Position numbers and translations under genes: made by a program. 5,268 nucleotides of DNA. It comes from Actinomycetes bacterium. GTDB lineage: Bacteria > Actinomycetota > Acidimicrobiia > Acidimicrobiales > Palsa-688. The stretch is taken from NCBI GenBank assembly GCA_021798075.1, contig JAJZYO010000170.1, positions 1 to 5,268 of the forward strand, in the 5' to 3' direction. Of this stretch, positions 4,898 to 5,268 are shown piece after piece. The notes under the pieces are model-generated. The model saw only the letters and a program-made list of their open reading frames with translations, did not search any database and was not told the DNA's origin. Position 1 is the first letter of the stretch; the number at the start of each line of letters is the position of its first letter.

Positions 4898-5268
4898 ATG
4901 CGACCGTCAGGGTCGACGGTCGCCGACCTGCAGCATGCCCTAGTCGCGCACGAGGTTGTCCTGCTGCTCGAGACCGACGGGGATAGCGGGCTGCCCACCC
5001 ATGAGGCCCGTGAACGCCTCGCCCGGTTCGGGCCAAACGAGCTCCCGCCCCCTGCTGTGGCCGGGCCGCTCGTCCGCCTTGCTCGCCAGGTGCACCACCC
5101 GCTCGTGTACGTGCTGCTGGTCGCCGGTGCCATTACCCTCAGCCTCGGGAACGTGGTCGATGCCGGCGTCATCTTCGGTGTGGTCGTGGTGAACGCCGTC
5201 GTCGGCTTCATCCAGGAGCCCAAGGCCGAGGTGGCGCTGGACGCCCTCCGCTCGCTGGTCCAGACCGA
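4898..5268 (+). CDS. P-type cation-transporting ATPase, N-terminal fragment
   Basis: P-type ATPases of the E1-E2 type use ATP to move cations across the membrane. The frame from the ATG at 4898 runs off the right edge, so about 123 codons are present and the phosphorylation DKTGT motif is not. The N-terminal cation-ATPase domain is clear: LQHALVAHEVVLLLETD, then GLPTHEARERLARFGPNELP (about 34-53), the characteristic family signature. Then comes a linker (VRLARQVHHPL), helix M1 (VYVLLVAGAITLSLG) and helix M2 (AGVIFGVVVVNAVVGFIQE), ending with KAEVALDALRSLV of the actuator entry. Family members usually have QEGKAE; here it is QEPKAE. The frame is open upstream to 4844 with no ribosome binding site before the chosen ATG, so the start is tentative. 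Specificity (Ca, Mg, Na, H) cannot be told from this part. Confidence 0.88.
   Translation, partial: MRPSGSTVADLQHALVAHEVVLLLETDGDSGLPTHEARERLARFGPNELPPPAVAGPLVRLARQVHHPLVYVLLVAGAITLSLGNVVDAGVIFGVVVVNAVVGFIQEPKAEVALDALRSLVQT

Noticed and set aside
3915..5036. 373-codon minus-strand open frame spanning the membrane-protein tail, the palindrome, the dps remnant and the ATPase start
   Set aside because: Its product is Arg/Ser/Pro-rich with no family features, and it is antisense to the 3' part of the membrane-protein gene and to the ATPase gene. Only a short piece (HEFVALLSISEDYDHP) has meaning, as part of the dps remnant.
1..5268. CRISPR arrays, insertion sequences, tRNA or rRNA genes
   Set aside because: No regularly spaced repeats with unique spacers, no transposase or terminal inverted repeats, and no tRNA-like cloverleaf or rRNA core sequences were seen on either strand.

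Overview
This is a high-GC bacterial window whose main content is a fatty-acid synthase II operon in the order fabD-fabH-acpP-fabF. That order is the classic actinobacterial (Streptomyces-type) cluster. GC-rich coding, GTG starts and Ala/Gly/Pro-rich linkers fit an actinomycete. A member of Acidimicrobiia or a related lineage is possible, but the sequence alone cannot settle it.

Left part (1-2850, minus strand): transcription runs right to left through fabD (malonyl-CoA:ACP transacylase with an extra C-terminal domain), fabH (KAS III), acpP (acyl carrier protein) and the first 62 codons of fabF (KAS II), which leaves the window at base 1. The genes are tightly packed. There are 4 bases between the fabD stop and the preferred fabH start, 45 bases with a good ribosome binding site before acpP, and a TGATG stop/start overlap between acpP and fabF. 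Together they load malonate onto ACP (FabD), start chains by condensing acyl-CoA with malonyl-ACP (FabH), carry the chain (ACP) and elongate it (FabF). The striking point is that FabD carries a C-terminal hammerhead domain resembling a biotin/lipoyl carrier but with no lysine to modify.

Centre (2851-3516): about 670 bases without a convincing gene. This is the divergent regulatory space between the fab operon and a rightward membrane-protein gene. It holds three AGGTC half-sites next to a weak candidate fab promoter, a long GC-rich stem-loop, a pair of direct repeats 63 bases apart flanking a small dyad, and a strong Shine-Dalgarno followed by a seven-codon reading frame.

Right part (3517-5268): a plus-strand four-helix membrane protein of unknown function, a perfect 18-base palindrome, then a decayed minus-strand stretch. 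That stretch contains the C-terminal part of a Dps/ferritin-like gene broken by at least one frameshift, and a 45-codon orphan frame with a GxSxG-like motif. At the right edge is the start of a plus-strand P-type cation-transporting ATPase, cut off by the window end after the first two membrane helices. The disorder between 4246 and 4897 could be true gene decay or indel errors in the assembly; the sequence alone does not distinguish them.
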